Notes: a model not told the origin generated them from the sequence alone. A stretch of 64,000 bases of DNA from Eubacteriaceae bacterium (GCA_910574895.1 CAJTDQ010000009.1:1-64000), one strand, 5' to 3'. Shown: positions 1 to 9,240, counted from the first letter of the stretch. A program made the numbers and translations.

Positions 1-35
1 AGGAGAAAACGATGTCACTCTATCTAATAAAGGTA

Positions 36-58
36 TTATACAAGAATGACTTGTATAA
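36..58. promoter_or_regulatory. Perfect inverted repeat upstream of first surface gene
   Basis: TTATACAAG, a 5-nt spacer, then CTTGTATAA form a perfect 9-bp inverted repeat about 70 bp before the ATG at 126. The symmetry and position suggest an operator or a small hairpin. No regulator is assigned. Confidence 0.35.
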
Positions 59-125
59 ATATACAGTTAATAAAGGGTTATAGGTTACCTTTATCAACCT
101 AAATTTATTATATAAGGAGAAAGAA

Positions 126-1583
126 ATGAAACTCAGCAAAACAATGAAAAAATTTATGGCTGTTGTTTGTACATTTGCACTTGTAGTTTCATCTTTGGCA
201 GTAAATAATTTTGTCAAAGCTGATGACGGAAGTTGGGCATTTACAAGTACTTCTTATCAGACAAATGCAGAAAAGACACAGTACAATATAACAGTAAATT
301 ACAGCGCATATCAAGGCGCAGAACCTGATGGATATTATTATTCAATCTATGTGGATGAAGAAGCCGACGGAAATATCGGTATTGCATCAAATGGATGGGA
401 CTGGGGCAAGGCTCAGGGAAGACATGGTTTCGATACCGTTTATAAGACAAAAGAAGGAGAAGCTTTTAAACCGGGAGAAACTCATAAGATTATCGTAGTT
501 GCATACGAGAAGAATGAAGATGAAAGTTTTACAAGACTTGATTCTATTGAGACTGAAATCACTCTTCCGGCAGAACTCCCAACACTCTCACAAGAAGAGC
601 AGGAAAAGAAAGAAATGGAAGATGCATGTGTTTCTGATGCAAATCTTGCAAAAGGAACAACAGGTTTTGTTTCATGGAACGAAGATCCTGCACCGGCTCT
701 TGTAGACGGTAATTTAGGTTCAGGTACAGGAAACTCAAGTGTAAAAGGCGAGAATGATTTTGTAGGTGTGAATCTTGGTGAAGTAAAAACTATTGGAAGC
801 ATTATTACAAAATTTGAGAGCGCATGTCCGGCAGAATTTGTCGTTTATGTTGCAGGCGCAGATGGCGTATATGGCGATACACCGGTAGCAACAAATATAG
901 CAACAGGAGCAAATCCTATTGTAAAGACAACATTTGCAGCAGTTGAAGCACAGTATGTAAAGGTGGTACAAACAGTACCTTCAGAATTGTCAACAATGTA
1001 TGGAATGAATGCATTTGAACTTGCAGTATTTGCAGGTGAAAAGACTCCTGAAAATCCGGAAACAACACCGGCAGAAGTAGAAACAACAACACCGGCAGAA
1101 GTAGAAACAACAACACCGGCAGAAGTGGAAACAACAACACCGGCAGAAGTGGAAACAACAACACTGGCAGAAGTGGAAACAACAACACCGGCAGAAGTGG
1201 AAACAACAACACCGGCAGAGGTGGATACAACAACACCAGCAGTTGTAGAAACAACTACAGAAGCTCCAAAGACAACAACGGCAGCACCAAAGGTAACAAC
1301 AAAGAAGGCGCTTGGAAAGACAACAGTTAAGAGTGCAAGCAAGAAAAAAGCAGCAACAAAGGTTAAACTTACATTTAAGAAAGTGAAAGGTGCTAAAAAA
1401 TATCAGGTACAGATTTCAAAGACTAAGAAGTTTAAGAAAGTTCTTGTTAAAAAGACAGTAAGAAAAGTAAGTGTAACTATCAAGAGCAAGAAAATTAAGA
1501 ATCAGAAGAAACTTTATGTAAGAATTAGAGCCGTTGGAGCTAAGAAATGGTCAAAGGCTAAAAAGATTAAAATTAAAAAGTAA
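126..1583 (+). CDS. Secreted discoidin-domain protein with Lys-rich C-terminus
   Basis: This 485-aa protein is probably exported. It has a Sec signal peptide (residues 1-32, positive start, hydrophobic core, VKA cleavage region). A fibronectin-III-like segment (about 35-142) is followed by an F5/8C discoidin-like, CBM32-type domain (about 172-305) with the typical VGVNLGEVKTIG and AQYVKVV strands. Next comes a Thr/Glu/Pro linker of repeated ETTTPAEV units (310-385). The last 90 residues (396-485) hold 34 Lys and no Asp or Glu, yet follow an FN3 pattern (KVKGAKKYQVQIS, LYVRIRAV, KWSKAKK). There is no LPXTG, SLH or dockerin signal. The start is supported by AAGGAG six bases upstream. A glycan-binding surface role is inferred; no enzyme domain is visible. 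Confidence 0.85.
   Translation: MKLSKTMKKFMAVVCTFALVVSSLAVNNFVKADDGSWAFTSTSYQTNAEKTQYNITVNYSAYQGAEPDGYYYSIYVDEEADGNIGIASNGWDWGKAQGRHGFDTVYKTKEGEAFKPGETHKIIVVAYEKNEDESFTRLDSIETEITLPAELPTLSQEEQEKKEMEDACVSDANLAKGTTGFVSWNEDPAPALVDGNLGSGTGNSSVKGENDFVGVNLGEVKTIGSIITKFESACPAEFVVYVAGADGVYGDTPVATNIATGANPIVKTTFAAVEAQYVKVVQTVPSELSTMYGMNAFELAVFAGEKTPENPETTPAEVETTTPAEVETTTPAEVETTTPAEVETTTLAEVETTTPAEVETTTPAEVDTTTPAVVETTTEAPKTTTAAPKVTTKKALGKTTVKSASKKKAATKVKLTFKKVKGAKKYQVQISKTKKFKKVLVKKTVRKVSVTIKSKKIKNQKKLYVRIRAVGAKKWSKAKKIKIKK
1060..1255 (+). repeat. 24-bp in-frame tandem repeat encoding ETTTPAEV linker
   Basis: About seven to eight head-to-tail 24-bp units (core ccggcagaagtagaaacaac) encode the octapeptide ETTTPAEV with few substitutions (LAEV, PAEVD, PAVVE near the end). 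The unit keeps the frame, so slippage would change linker length without breaking the gene. Confidence 0.85.
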
Positions 1584-1605
1584 TAATTACTTATGATTAT
1601 TTTGG

Positions 1606-1632
1606 AAGAGCGGTCCATGGGTCGCTCTTTTA
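1606..1632 (+). terminator. Rho-independent terminator
   Basis: AAGAGCG, a short loop, then CGCTCTT followed by Ts, 22 bases after the stop of the first surface gene. Confidence 0.75.
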
Positions 1633-1730
1633 AATTTTTGATATATATAAATATTTGTGAAAATAGATAAAAAAAGTCTTATTATTGTATAAAATAACTA
1701 TAAACAAGTAGAAAGAAAAGTAAAACTTGG

Positions 1731-1759
1731 TTGTATTGCCTATACTGTTATGATAAAAT
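1731..1759 (+). promoter_or_regulatory. Candidate sigma-A promoter
   Basis: TTGTAT, a 17-bp spacer and TAAAAT lie 62 bp before the start at 1821. The leader then has a small ACGGA/TCCGT hairpin (1775-1787). Consensus match only. Confidence 0.4.
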
Positions 1760-1820
1760 GTATATATCATTGGTACGGACACTCCGTGATGAGTAGAAAA
1801 ATAGAAAGGAGATAAAATTA

Positions 1821-4800
1821 ATGAAACTTAGTAAAACAATGAAAAAAATATGGACATATGTGTGTGTGATTACAATGGTTGTAAGTTCACTTACATTTTA
1901 TAATGACACATATGTAAGAGCGGCAGCACCAGATTGGTCTGGAGTTGCTTACGCAGGAGATGGAGTTGGCGGTGGAAAGTATTCTAACAAGTATAAGTTC
2001 TATTGCGAGGACAGCAGAGTGAATTTAGTTAATATTCAGAAACCAGGGTTTGCAGCAGCAGACAGTTTTTATGTAACTTTTCCTGCAGGAATCGAAAGTA
2101 GTTCTTTGGGTGAGGGAAAATACGACCCACAGGGAGCAGGAATTGCAATTCATTTAGATGCGTTTACTGCACAGGAGACAGAATTTACAGTAACAGATGC
2201 TTTAGGAACATACACATGCTATGTTTATTATGAAGATGGAGAGGGAAACGAAATTGCAACACCGGCACCAACAGAACCGGTTGTAGTAACGGATGGCTCT
2301 GAGATTTTAAAAGGAACAGCATTTACAGATGCAGATACAGAAGCAGATCCGGGTCCGAACGGCTTATGGATTGAATTCGGAGGAGAATATACAAATAATG
2401 GTGATGGAAGTGTATCTGTTGCGGTTCCGGCATATGAGTCAGGAGATAATTGGGCTACACAGTTAAAGCAGAATCAGATTCAATTGAATGCAGGGAAATG
2501 GTATAAGGCTACATATACAATAACATCGGATGTTGATAAAACATTCCAGGGGATGGTTCAGAACAATTCGAATTGGGCTGTATATGCAGAAAATATTACA
2601 AAAGTTGCAGCAGGAGAAACAAAAACAGTTGAGTTTGTGTTCCAGGCAACAACAACGACGAATGCAGTATTGTTTGGAATTATGATGGGATATGTCAGTG
2701 AACCAAGTGAGGCGGCTAATGTGACAATTAGTAATGTTAGTCTGAAGGTTTATAATGAAGAACCATCTACAGGCGAAACAGAGCCGGACGAAACAGATAC
2801 AACACCGGCACCAACAGAACCTGCACCGGTAGAAAAGGGAGATGTTGCTCTCTCAGGTTATAACTGGGCAATTCAGACACCAACTTCAGAAGGATTTGCA
2901 CCTACAGAGTATAATGGATATGGATTTACAGTTCAGGGTATTGCTGCAGATGCAGACCAGTGGAGTTATGGGGCAGTGCTCGATGCAATTGCAGTAACAA
3001 ACGGAGAAACATATACATTAACACTGAATGTTAAGTCTACAGTAAATAAGGTAGTTCCAATCGAATTTACAAATGGAACGGCAATTAACAGAACAATTGC
3101 TGCAACACCGGAAGGAACAACATTTACATATAAATTTACAGCAAAAGCTGATACAGTGAAAATTTATATGCCATTAGGAATTAATACACAGGATGTTGAG
3201 ATAACAGATGCATATGATGTTACGATTTCAGATGTTCAGTTTGATGTTACAGAACCGGATGAGACAGAACCAATGACAACATTACCGGCAGATGCAGAGG
3301 TAACAATTCTTGAACCTTCATTTGCGTTTGATAATAATACCAGCACAAAATATTATGAACTTCATTGGAATGCTGTAGAAGGTGCTGCAACATATACAGC
3401 ATATGTTGATGTAGAAGATGAAGATCATATTGCAACAGCATTTCATAATAACTGGCCATTTAATAAGACTGGTCAGACATATGTTGATCATATCGCAGGA
3501 AAGCCAGGTCAGACACAGAAGTTTATTGTTGTAGCATTTGACGAAGAAGGTAAATTGCTTGCAAGAGGTATTAAGGAAGTAACAACACCAGAATTGACAG
3601 ATGCTGAGAAAGAAGCAGCGGCTGTCGCAGCAAAGTTTAATTCAGCAGATAACTATGCAAAGGGTAAAACAGCAATTGTAAGTTCAGGAAGCAATGCACA
3701 GAATATCGTGGATGGAAATATGGCATCAAGATGGCAGGCATCTACAGCAGGAGAAGATCATGCGGTAGGCAGCGAATTCTTTGGTGTGAATTTAGGTGAA
3801 GTTAAGACAATTGGACAGGTTGTTATTGCATTTGAAGCTTCTTTTGCAGCAGCATATGACGTATATGTAGCAGGAGCAGATGAAGTTTATGGTGATACAC
3901 CGGTTGCATCAGGAACAGCAGATGCAAATAACCTTATCTCTGCAGTAAACTTTGATGAAGTAGAGGCTCAGTATGTTAAGGTTGTAGTAACAGAATTCAG
4001 TGGAAATGCAAGTGCATATGGTACATCAGTATTTGAACTTGCAGTATTACCAAAGGCTGAAGAAGTAACAACACCAACGGAAACAACACCAGCGGAAACA
4101 ACACCGGCAGAGACAGATCCAGTAGGAGATAAGCCGGCAGCACCTGCAGGTTTAGCGCATGCACCAGGAGCAGATGGCACATTACCATTCCATTTTGCAT
4201 GGGGAACAGTAGAAGGTGCAACATCATACAAAGTATATTTGAATGATGAATTTGTAGCTGAGGTTACTACTCCGGATTACAATTTTGATGAAGCATTGTT
4301 TGCTACAGCTGGAGATTATACGATCGCAGTGACAGCAGTAAAAGATGGCGTTGAGTCAGATAAGGCTGCGATTACTTATACAGTACAGGGTGCGGATCCG
4401 GGAACAACACCGGGAGAAACAACACCGGGAGAAACAACACCGACAGAAATTACAATGGATATAGAATTACCTGCTCCGGAAACTGACAACAATTACACCG
4501 TAGGTGGCTATAATATTTATGTTGGACAGTGGAATGGTTCTACTGCAATAGCAGGTGTTGATGCAGGAAATAAAGATCACATTAAGGTACAGCAGAAAAC
4601 AAGTAATTGGGTTGAAGGTGGTGCCTGGGGCTTACAGATTGTAAAGAGCTTTACAGGACTTACAGCAGGAGCAGAATATACAATTGAATGGAAAATTGTA
4701 TCTGCATCCGCAGATGGTAAAGTATTAGTAACAAATAATTCTGCCGAAATTCCACTTACAGGTGGTGAGCAGACATTATCAGGAACATTTACAGCAGATA

Positions 4801-5399
4801 CAGACGGTAATGGTCAGTTTGTTGTTGGAATGGGCTGGGTAGGACTGACAAATCCAATCGAATATTTTGCACCTGTAGTAAAAGATGCAGAAGGAAATGT
4901 TGTATATCCAAAAGATGAAGAAGAGACAACAACGCCATCAGTAATGGAAACAACAACACCAGATACAGCAGAGACAACAACACCGGATGCTGGCGAGACA
5001 ACAACACCGCCAGTAGTAGAGACAACAACACCATCAGTTGTAGAAACTACTACGCAGACACCTGCAACTACGGAGGCTCCAAAGACAACGACAGCAGGTC
5101 CAAAGGTTACAACAACTAAGAAGGCTCTTGGAAAAACAAAAGTAAAGAGTGCAAGCAAGAAGAAAGCAGCAACAAAGGTTAAGATTACATTTAAGAAAGT
5201 GAAAGGTGCTAAGAAGTATCAGGTACAGATTTCAAAGACTAAGAAGTTTAAGAAAGTTCTTGTTAAGAAGACAGTGAAGAAAGTAAGAGTAACTGTTAAG
5301 AGCAAGAAACTTAAAAATAAGAAGAAGCTTTATGTAAGAGTAAAAGCTGTTGGGGCTAAGAAGTGGTCAAAGGCTAAGAAGATTAAAATTAAAAAGTAG
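1821..5399 (+). CDS. Large secreted multi-CBM protein with Lys-rich C-terminus
   Basis: This 1,192-aa protein carries a signal peptide (1-34). After an N-terminal beta-rich domain (about 35-140) come two CBM4/9-like jelly-roll segments (about 160-312 and 341-475), an FN3-like segment (493-590) and a discoidin-like domain (607-745) closely similar to that of the preceding protein. Then follow another FN3 domain (772-858) and a third CBM-like domain (877-1030) that is nearly shared with the next gene (NNYTVGGYNIYVGQWNGS). Thr/Pro linkers separate the domains. The C-terminal 90 residues (1103-1192) are the Lys-rich FN3-like module. No catalytic domain is recognisable, so a scaffold or glycan-binding surface role is inferred. 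The start fits GAAAGGAG upstream. Confidence 0.85.
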   Translation: MKLSKTMKKIWTYVCVITMVVSSLTFYNDTYVRAAAPDWSGVAYAGDGVGGGKYSNKYKFYCEDSRVNLVNIQKPGFAAADSFYVTFPAGIESSSLGEGKYDPQGAGIAIHLDAFTAQETEFTVTDALGTYTCYVYYEDGEGNEIATPAPTEPVVVTDGSEILKGTAFTDADTEADPGPNGLWIEFGGEYTNNGDGSVSVAVPAYESGDNWATQLKQNQIQLNAGKWYKATYTITSDVDKTFQGMVQNNSNWAVYAENITKVAAGETKTVEFVFQATTTTNAVLFGIMMGYVSEPSEAANVTISNVSLKVYNEEPSTGETEPDETDTTPAPTEPAPVEKGDVALSGYNWAIQTPTSEGFAPTEYNGYGFTVQGIAADADQWSYGAVLDAIAVTNGETYTLTLNVKSTVNKVVPIEFTNGTAINRTIAATPEGTTFTYKFTAKADTVKIYMPLGINTQDVEITDAYDVTISDVQFDVTEPDETEPMTTLPADAEVTILEPSFAFDNNTSTKYYELHWNAVEGAATYTAYVDVEDEDHIATAFHNNWPFNKTGQTYVDHIAGKPGQTQKFIVVAFDEEGKLLARGIKEVTTPELTDAEKEAAAVAAKFNSADNYAKGKTAIVSSGSNAQNIVDGNMASRWQASTAGEDHAVGSEFFGVNLGEVKTIGQVVIAFEASFAAAYDVYVAGADEVYGDTPVASGTADANNLISAVNFDEVEAQYVKVVVTEFSGNASAYGTSVFELAVLPKAEEVTTPTETTPAETTPAETDPVGDKPAAPAGLAHAPGADGTLPFHFAWGTVEGATSYKVYLNDEFVAEVTTPDYNFDEALFATAGDYTIAVTAVKDGVESDKAAITYTVQGADPGTTPGETTPGETTPTEITMDIELPAPETDNNYTVGGYNIYVGQWNGSTAIAGVDAGNKDHIKVQQKTSNWVEGGAWGLQIVKSFTGLTAGAEYTIEWKIVSASADGKVLVTNNSAEIPLTGGEQTLSGTFTADTDGNGQFVVGMGWVGLTNPIEYFAPVVKDAEGNVVYPKDEEETTTPSVMETTTPDTAETTTPDAGETTTPPVVETTTPSVVETTTQTPATTEAPKTTTAGPKVTTTKKALGKTKVKSASKKKAATKVKITFKKVKGAKKYQVQISKTKKFKKVLVKKTVKKVRVTVKSKKLKNKKKLYVRVKAVGAKKWSKAKKIKIKK

Positions 5400-5412
5400 T
5401 GTGATTTATTTG

Positions 5413-5440
5413 GAGGCATCCTTTGCGGATGCCTCTTTTT
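5413..5440 (+). terminator. Rho-independent terminator
   Basis: GAGGCATCC, loop TTTGC, GGATGCCTC, then five Ts, 14 bases after the preceding stop. Confidence 0.9.
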
Positions 5441-5620
5441 AATTTTTTCAGTATGTATAAAAGAATTAATAAAGTGTATAAGTAAGATACAATATAAATT
5501 TAAAATAAAAAAAGAACACCTTCTAAAAAAAGCGGACTAAAAATATTTTTAATATATGCTAAAATTGAATAGTTATTTATTAACATTATACAATAGGTAA
5601 AATTGAAAGGAGTATTGGAA

Positions 5621-7495
5621 ATGAAAAGAAGTTTCAAGAAAATGATTGCAGTTTTATGTGCAATCGCAATGGTTGTAACATCGGTTACGGTTTACAACAC
5701 ACAGACAGCAGTAGCTAGTGCAAATGCAACTGCTAATGGTAAAGTTTATACTGTTACAGATGGTACAAACGAAGGGCTTACAGGTTTTACATGTAACGGA
5801 ATGGAAATCTTTAATGAGACAGATGGACATATTGGTTTTGCATGGGGAGAAAAAGTAGATCCTGAAAGTATTAAAGTGTCAATTAATGATGCAGAAGTAA
5901 CTACATACAATGCAACTGCTAATGGGATATTTGTAAATTATTCTCAGTTTAAGGATTTTGCAGATGGAGAATATCCTATTTTAGTGACAGCAACGACATC
6001 AGGAGAGACTGCAAAAGATGTTAAGGGAAATGCAACACTTAAGATTCAGGATCAGGGAGAGACTGAACCGGCAGTTACAGATCCAAGTGCAGTTAAATGG
6101 GATGATATCAGCTGGTTGGGAAATGGAACAACAGATCAAGGAAATCTTGATAAATTTAAAGCATATGTTTCACCAGCAAATCCTAAAAAATTAGAAGTAA
6201 TCAATATTCAGACAAAGAATGATGTAAATGCACTTTACATGCCAAATAATGATTCGCCGGCAGACAAGATTGAAGTAAATGGTGCAGATGTTACAAGTGA
6301 TTGTATTACTGATGGAGCACAGACATTTGTTCCGGTATCATTGCTTACAAAAATGTATAATTCAGTTGTAATTACTACGGTGAATAGTAATGAATTGTCA
6401 GCGTTTATATTTAATAAGGCTGGAGAAGGTGGGAATACACCAGTAGATCCAGAAACAACACCGGGAAATGTAGAAACAACACCAGGTGATGAAGAGACAA
6501 CACCGGTAGATGTAGAAACAACACCAGGTGACGAAGAGACAACACCGGTAGATGTAGAAACAACACCAGGAGATGTAGAAACAACACCAACACCAGCAGA
6601 TATTGTACTGGATCAGGAATTGGCAGCACCAGCAGATGATAATAATTATCAAGTAGGTGGTTATAATGTTTATGTTGGTAAATGGAATGGTTCAACAGCA
6701 GTGGCAGGAATAGATGCAGCTGACAAGAATCATATTAAGATACAGCAGAAGACATGCCAGAACTGGGATCCATGGGGAATACAGGTAGGCAAGAAGGTTG
6801 CAGGTTTAACACCGGGAGAAACATATACATATACAGTTGAAATGAAAGCATCTCCAGTAGATGGAAATTATAAGAAGACAGGAGATGACACATTATATCC
6901 GTTACAGGCAGAGCAGACAGTTGAGATTCAGGTAACAGCAACTGAAGATGGAGCAGCAGACTTTGTAATAGGCCTTGGCGGAGTAGGACTTGCAGTAGTA
7001 GTTGATATCAACAATCCTATATTAAAAGATTCAAAAGGAAATGTTGTTGATATGGATAAAACAGGGGATGTAGAGACAACACCGGATGCAGTAGAGACAA
7101 CGACACCGGATGCAGCAGAGACAACAACACCTTCTGTTGTAGAAACAACTACACAGGCATCTGCAACTACAGAAGCTCCAAAGACAACAACAGCAGCACC
7201 AAAGGTAACAACAAAGAAGGCGCTTGGAAAGACAACAGTTAAGAGTGCAAGTAAGAAAAAAGCAGCAACAAAGGTTAAACTTACATTTAAGAAAGTGAAA
7301 GGCGCTAAAAAATATCAGGTACAGATTTCAAAGACTAAGAAGTTTAAGAAAGTCCTTGTTAAAAAGACAGTGAAGAAAGTAAAAGTAACTATTAAGAGCA
7401 AGAAAGTTAAGAATCAGAAAAAACTTTATGTAAGAGTAAGAGCTGTTGGGGCTAAGAAATGGTCAAAAGCTAAAAAGATAAAAATTAAAAAATAG
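5621..7495 (+). CDS. Secreted CBM-like protein with Lys-rich C-terminus
   Basis: The protein has 624 aa from the ATG at 5621, chosen because AAAGGAG (5606-5612) fits this ATG; an in-frame TTG at 5603 overlaps that site. A signal peptide (about 1-30) precedes two beta-rich domains (about 40-145 and 160-265) with INDAEVT and EVNGADVT strands. A VETTPGDEETTP repeat linker follows (270-320), then a CBM4/9-like domain (326-475) highly similar to residues 877-1030 of the preceding protein, and a second Thr linker. The Lys-rich module occupies 535-624. Its 3' DNA (from 7171) is almost identical to that of the gene at 126, indicating recent duplication or gene conversion. No enzymatic motif is seen. 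Confidence 0.85.
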   Translation: MKRSFKKMIAVLCAIAMVVTSVTVYNTQTAVASANATANGKVYTVTDGTNEGLTGFTCNGMEIFNETDGHIGFAWGEKVDPESIKVSINDAEVTTYNATANGIFVNYSQFKDFADGEYPILVTATTSGETAKDVKGNATLKIQDQGETEPAVTDPSAVKWDDISWLGNGTTDQGNLDKFKAYVSPANPKKLEVINIQTKNDVNALYMPNNDSPADKIEVNGADVTSDCITDGAQTFVPVSLLTKMYNSVVITTVNSNELSAFIFNKAGEGGNTPVDPETTPGNVETTPGDEETTPVDVETTPGDEETTPVDVETTPGDVETTPTPADIVLDQELAAPADDNNYQVGGYNVYVGKWNGSTAVAGIDAADKNHIKIQQKTCQNWDPWGIQVGKKVAGLTPGETYTYTVEMKASPVDGNYKKTGDDTLYPLQAEQTVEIQVTATEDGAADFVIGLGGVGLAVVVDINNPILKDSKGNVVDMDKTGDVETTPDAVETTTPDAAETTTPSVVETTTQASATTEAPKTTTAAPKVTTKKALGKTTVKSASKKKAATKVKLTFKKVKGAKKYQVQISKTKKFKKVLVKKTVKKVKVTIKSKKVKNQKKLYVRVRAVGAKKWSKAKKIKIKK

Positions 7496-7513
7496 TCTTA
7501 TTAAGGTTAAACG

Positions 7514-7538
7514 AGAGAGTGGTATATACCACTCTCTT
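7514..7538 (+). terminator. Rho-independent terminator or symmetric hairpin
   Basis: AGAGAGTGG TATATA CCACTCTCT is a perfect stem just after the stop at 7495. The following T tract is short. Confidence 0.65.
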
Positions 7539-7585
7539 TACTTATTATTACATTGGATGATGAAGAAAAAGGAAAGGATAGATAC

Positions 7586-7614
7586 TTGTTATTTTAAAAA
7601 GTAAATGATAAAAT
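7586..7614 (+). promoter_or_regulatory. Candidate sigma-A promoter
   Basis: TTGTTA, 17 bp, TAAAAT lie 42 bp before the ATG at 7657. The -10 with its TGA prefix matches the candidate promoter at 1731-1759. Confidence 0.4.
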
Positions 7615-7656
7615 GATTATTATAATAGGTTAGGTTATAGAAAAGAGGAGTAACAT

Positions 7657-8388
7657 ATGAAGAAGTTTTGGGCAATAGCATGTACGGTAATTATGCTGGC
7701 GGTTACAATGACAGTTGCAGGAGTACAGAATCCTGATGCAGGAGATATAGACGGGGACATAAATCGAAATCCTTGGGAAGATTTGTTTACGACGGCAGTC
7801 ACAACGGAGCAGGTAACGACAGCAGAGCCGGACACTACATCAGTAGAGCCGGTTACGACTCCGGAAGAGGTGAATACTACGCCGGAACAATCAGAAACCA
7901 CATCAGAAGAGAAGGATACTACAATAAATGAAGCCGATACTACGTCGGATGTATCAGAAACTACCTCAGAAATTTTGACATTAGATATAACAACAGTTTC
8001 AGATAGTACATCTATAATTACGGAACAAAAAACTACAAAACCGATTATTACAGGGGATGAGGTTACTCATAATACAACAAAGAGCATAAAAGTTGGACAA
8101 ACAAAGATAAGAAAAGCAATTAAAAAACAAAATTCAAAGAAAATTTTATTGAAACTGAAAAAAATAAAAGGGGCAAAAAAATATCAGATACAGGTTTCGA
8201 AAAATAAAAGATTTAAGAAAGTTTTAGTGAAAAAGACTGTTAAGAAGACGAATGTAAAGATAAACAGTAAAAAGGTTATTCGTAAGAAAAAATTATACGT
8301 GAGAGCCAGAGCTGTTAAAATCGTAAAAAGCCAAAAATATTATGGTAAGTGGTCAAAGGCTAAAAAGATAAAAATAAAGAAAAAATAA
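7657..8388 (+). CDS. Small secreted Thr-rich protein with GDI-NPW motif and Lys-rich C-terminus
   Basis: This 243-aa protein has a signal peptide (about 1-22). The short mature N-terminus contains GDINRNPWEDLF (residues 33-44), a motif also present in the next two genes. A long Thr/Glu/Ser linker (45-140) with TTSE- and TTPE-type repeats leads to a Lys-rich FN3-like module (about 150-243) ending KWSKAKKIKIKKK. No globular CBM or enzyme domain lies between signal and module, so this is a minimal exported motif-linker-basic-module protein. It lies close upstream of the next gene (15 bp) and is probably co-transcribed with it. Function unknown. Confidence 0.8.
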   Translation: MKKFWAIACTVIMLAVTMTVAGVQNPDAGDIDGDINRNPWEDLFTTAVTTEQVTTAEPDTTSVEPVTTPEEVNTTPEQSETTSEEKDTTINEADTTSDVSETTSEILTLDITTVSDSTSIITEQKTTKPIITGDEVTHNTTKSIKVGQTKIRKAIKKQNSKKILLKLKKIKGAKKYQIQVSKNKRFKKVLVKKTVKKTNVKINSKKVIRKKKLYVRARAVKIVKSQKYYGKWSKAKKIKIKKK

Positions 8389-8403
8389 GGAATGATTAAT
8401 ATA

Positions 8404-8922
8404 ATGAAGAATATATTGCATAAGATAGTAGTTTTTATTTTGGTTATAACTTTAGGATTGTGTGTACCAACACGCAATATAAATGCAGATGGTTTTGATG
8501 GAGATATAATGGAAAATCCTTTTGCACATTTATTTGTAGATGGAGAACCGGGAGATGCTGTAATAGGAAATCAGGTTCAGAAACCGACCGTTCAAGCAAC
8601 AAAAAAAAGATTAAAAAAATTATTAAAAACTTCTATAAAATCGGCAACAAGAAAAAATAAAGAATCTAAAAAAGCAAAGGTTGTTTTAAAGAAAATAACA
8701 AAAGTAAAAGGAGTTAGATACCAGATTAAATATGCATCAAACAAGAAATTTAAAAAAGCAAAGGTTAAAACATTTAAAAATAATAAAATTACAATAAAAA
8801 AATTAAAAGTCAGAAGAAATTATTACATAAAAGCGAGAGCGTATGCAAAAGGCAGCAATGGAGAAAAAGTTTATGGTAAATGGACAAAACGCAAGATGAT
8901 TAAGTTTCGTAAGAAAAAGTGA
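8404..8922 (+). CDS. Small secreted Lys-rich protein with GDI-NPF motif
   Basis: The protein has 172 aa from the ATG at 8404. An in-frame ATG at 8392 sits directly on the only Shine-Dalgarno-like AAGGA, so 8404 is preferred. With this start the motif GDIMENPFAHLF falls at residues 33-44, exactly as in the preceding gene. A signal peptide (about 1-28) comes first. The remainder (about 65-172) is a divergent Lys-rich FN3-like module (VKGVRYQIKYASNKKFKKA, YYIKARAYAKG, YGKWTKRK). There is no Thr linker. Function is unknown; retention on the anionic cell wall is a guess from charge. Confidence 0.75.
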   Translation: MKNILHKIVVFILVITLGLCVPTRNINADGFDGDIMENPFAHLFVDGEPGDAVIGNQVQKPTVQATKKRLKKLLKTSIKSATRKNKESKKAKVVLKKITKVKGVRYQIKYASNKKFKKAKVKTFKNNKITIKKLKVRRNYYIKARAYAKGSNGEKVYGKWTKRKMIKFRKKK

Positions 8923-9017
8923 TTATAAGCATTGCTTTCTTTGATAAAATATGCTATAAATTTGTATAGATATTAGATTCCATATAAATTTATTGCATTA
9001 TTGTGAGGAGTTATATT

Positions 9018-9167
9018 ATGAGAAAGTATGAGACGCCAGAATTGAAATCAATTTATTTTGAATTGAATAACAGAATTATGGATGGATATGAGGGTGGTGA
9101 CATTGGAGACAACCCATGGGGAGAGTTATTTACTGAGGAAGGTTCAGGGGATGACCCTTTACAGTAG
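9018..9167 (+). CDS. 49-aa acidic peptide with YxxPxL start and GDI-NPW motif
   Basis: The peptide starts MRKYETPELKSIYFE and carries GDIGDNPWGELF at residues 27-38, then an acidic tail ending DDPLQ. A good ribosome-binding site (GAGGAG, 7 bases upstream) and a strong terminator 31 bases downstream support a real gene. There is no signal peptide or membrane segment. The N-terminal Y-x-x-P-x-L spacing resembles leader peptides of some RiPP precursors (lasso type), but no cyclase, protease or RRE gene is visible nearby. The motif at 27-38 matches those in the two secreted proteins just upstream. Function unknown. Confidence 0.7.
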   Translation: MRKYETPELKSIYFELNNRIMDGYEGGDIGDNPWGELFTEEGSGDDPLQ

Positions 9168-9198
9168 AAATAGAATTAATTTAAAGAAGACTATACAG

Positions 9199-9225
9199 CC
9201 AAGTGCATTTTGCACTTGGTTTTTT
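9199..9225 (+). terminator. Rho-independent terminator
   Basis: CCAAGTGCA/TGCACTTGG stem with a run of Ts, closing the transcript of the 49-aa peptide. Confidence 0.9.
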
Positions 9226-9240
9226 GTTATATAGCATAAA

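Noticed and set aside
12-83. Possible 23-codon ORF with AGGAG at the very start of the window
   Set aside because: Too short, overlaps the inverted repeat at 36-58, and no composition or similarity evidence; likely chance.
845-1342. Long minus-strand frame opposite the Thr-repeat region
   Set aside because: It is the mirror of the 24-bp repeats of the real plus-strand gene; no RBS and implausible low-complexity Val/Ser product.
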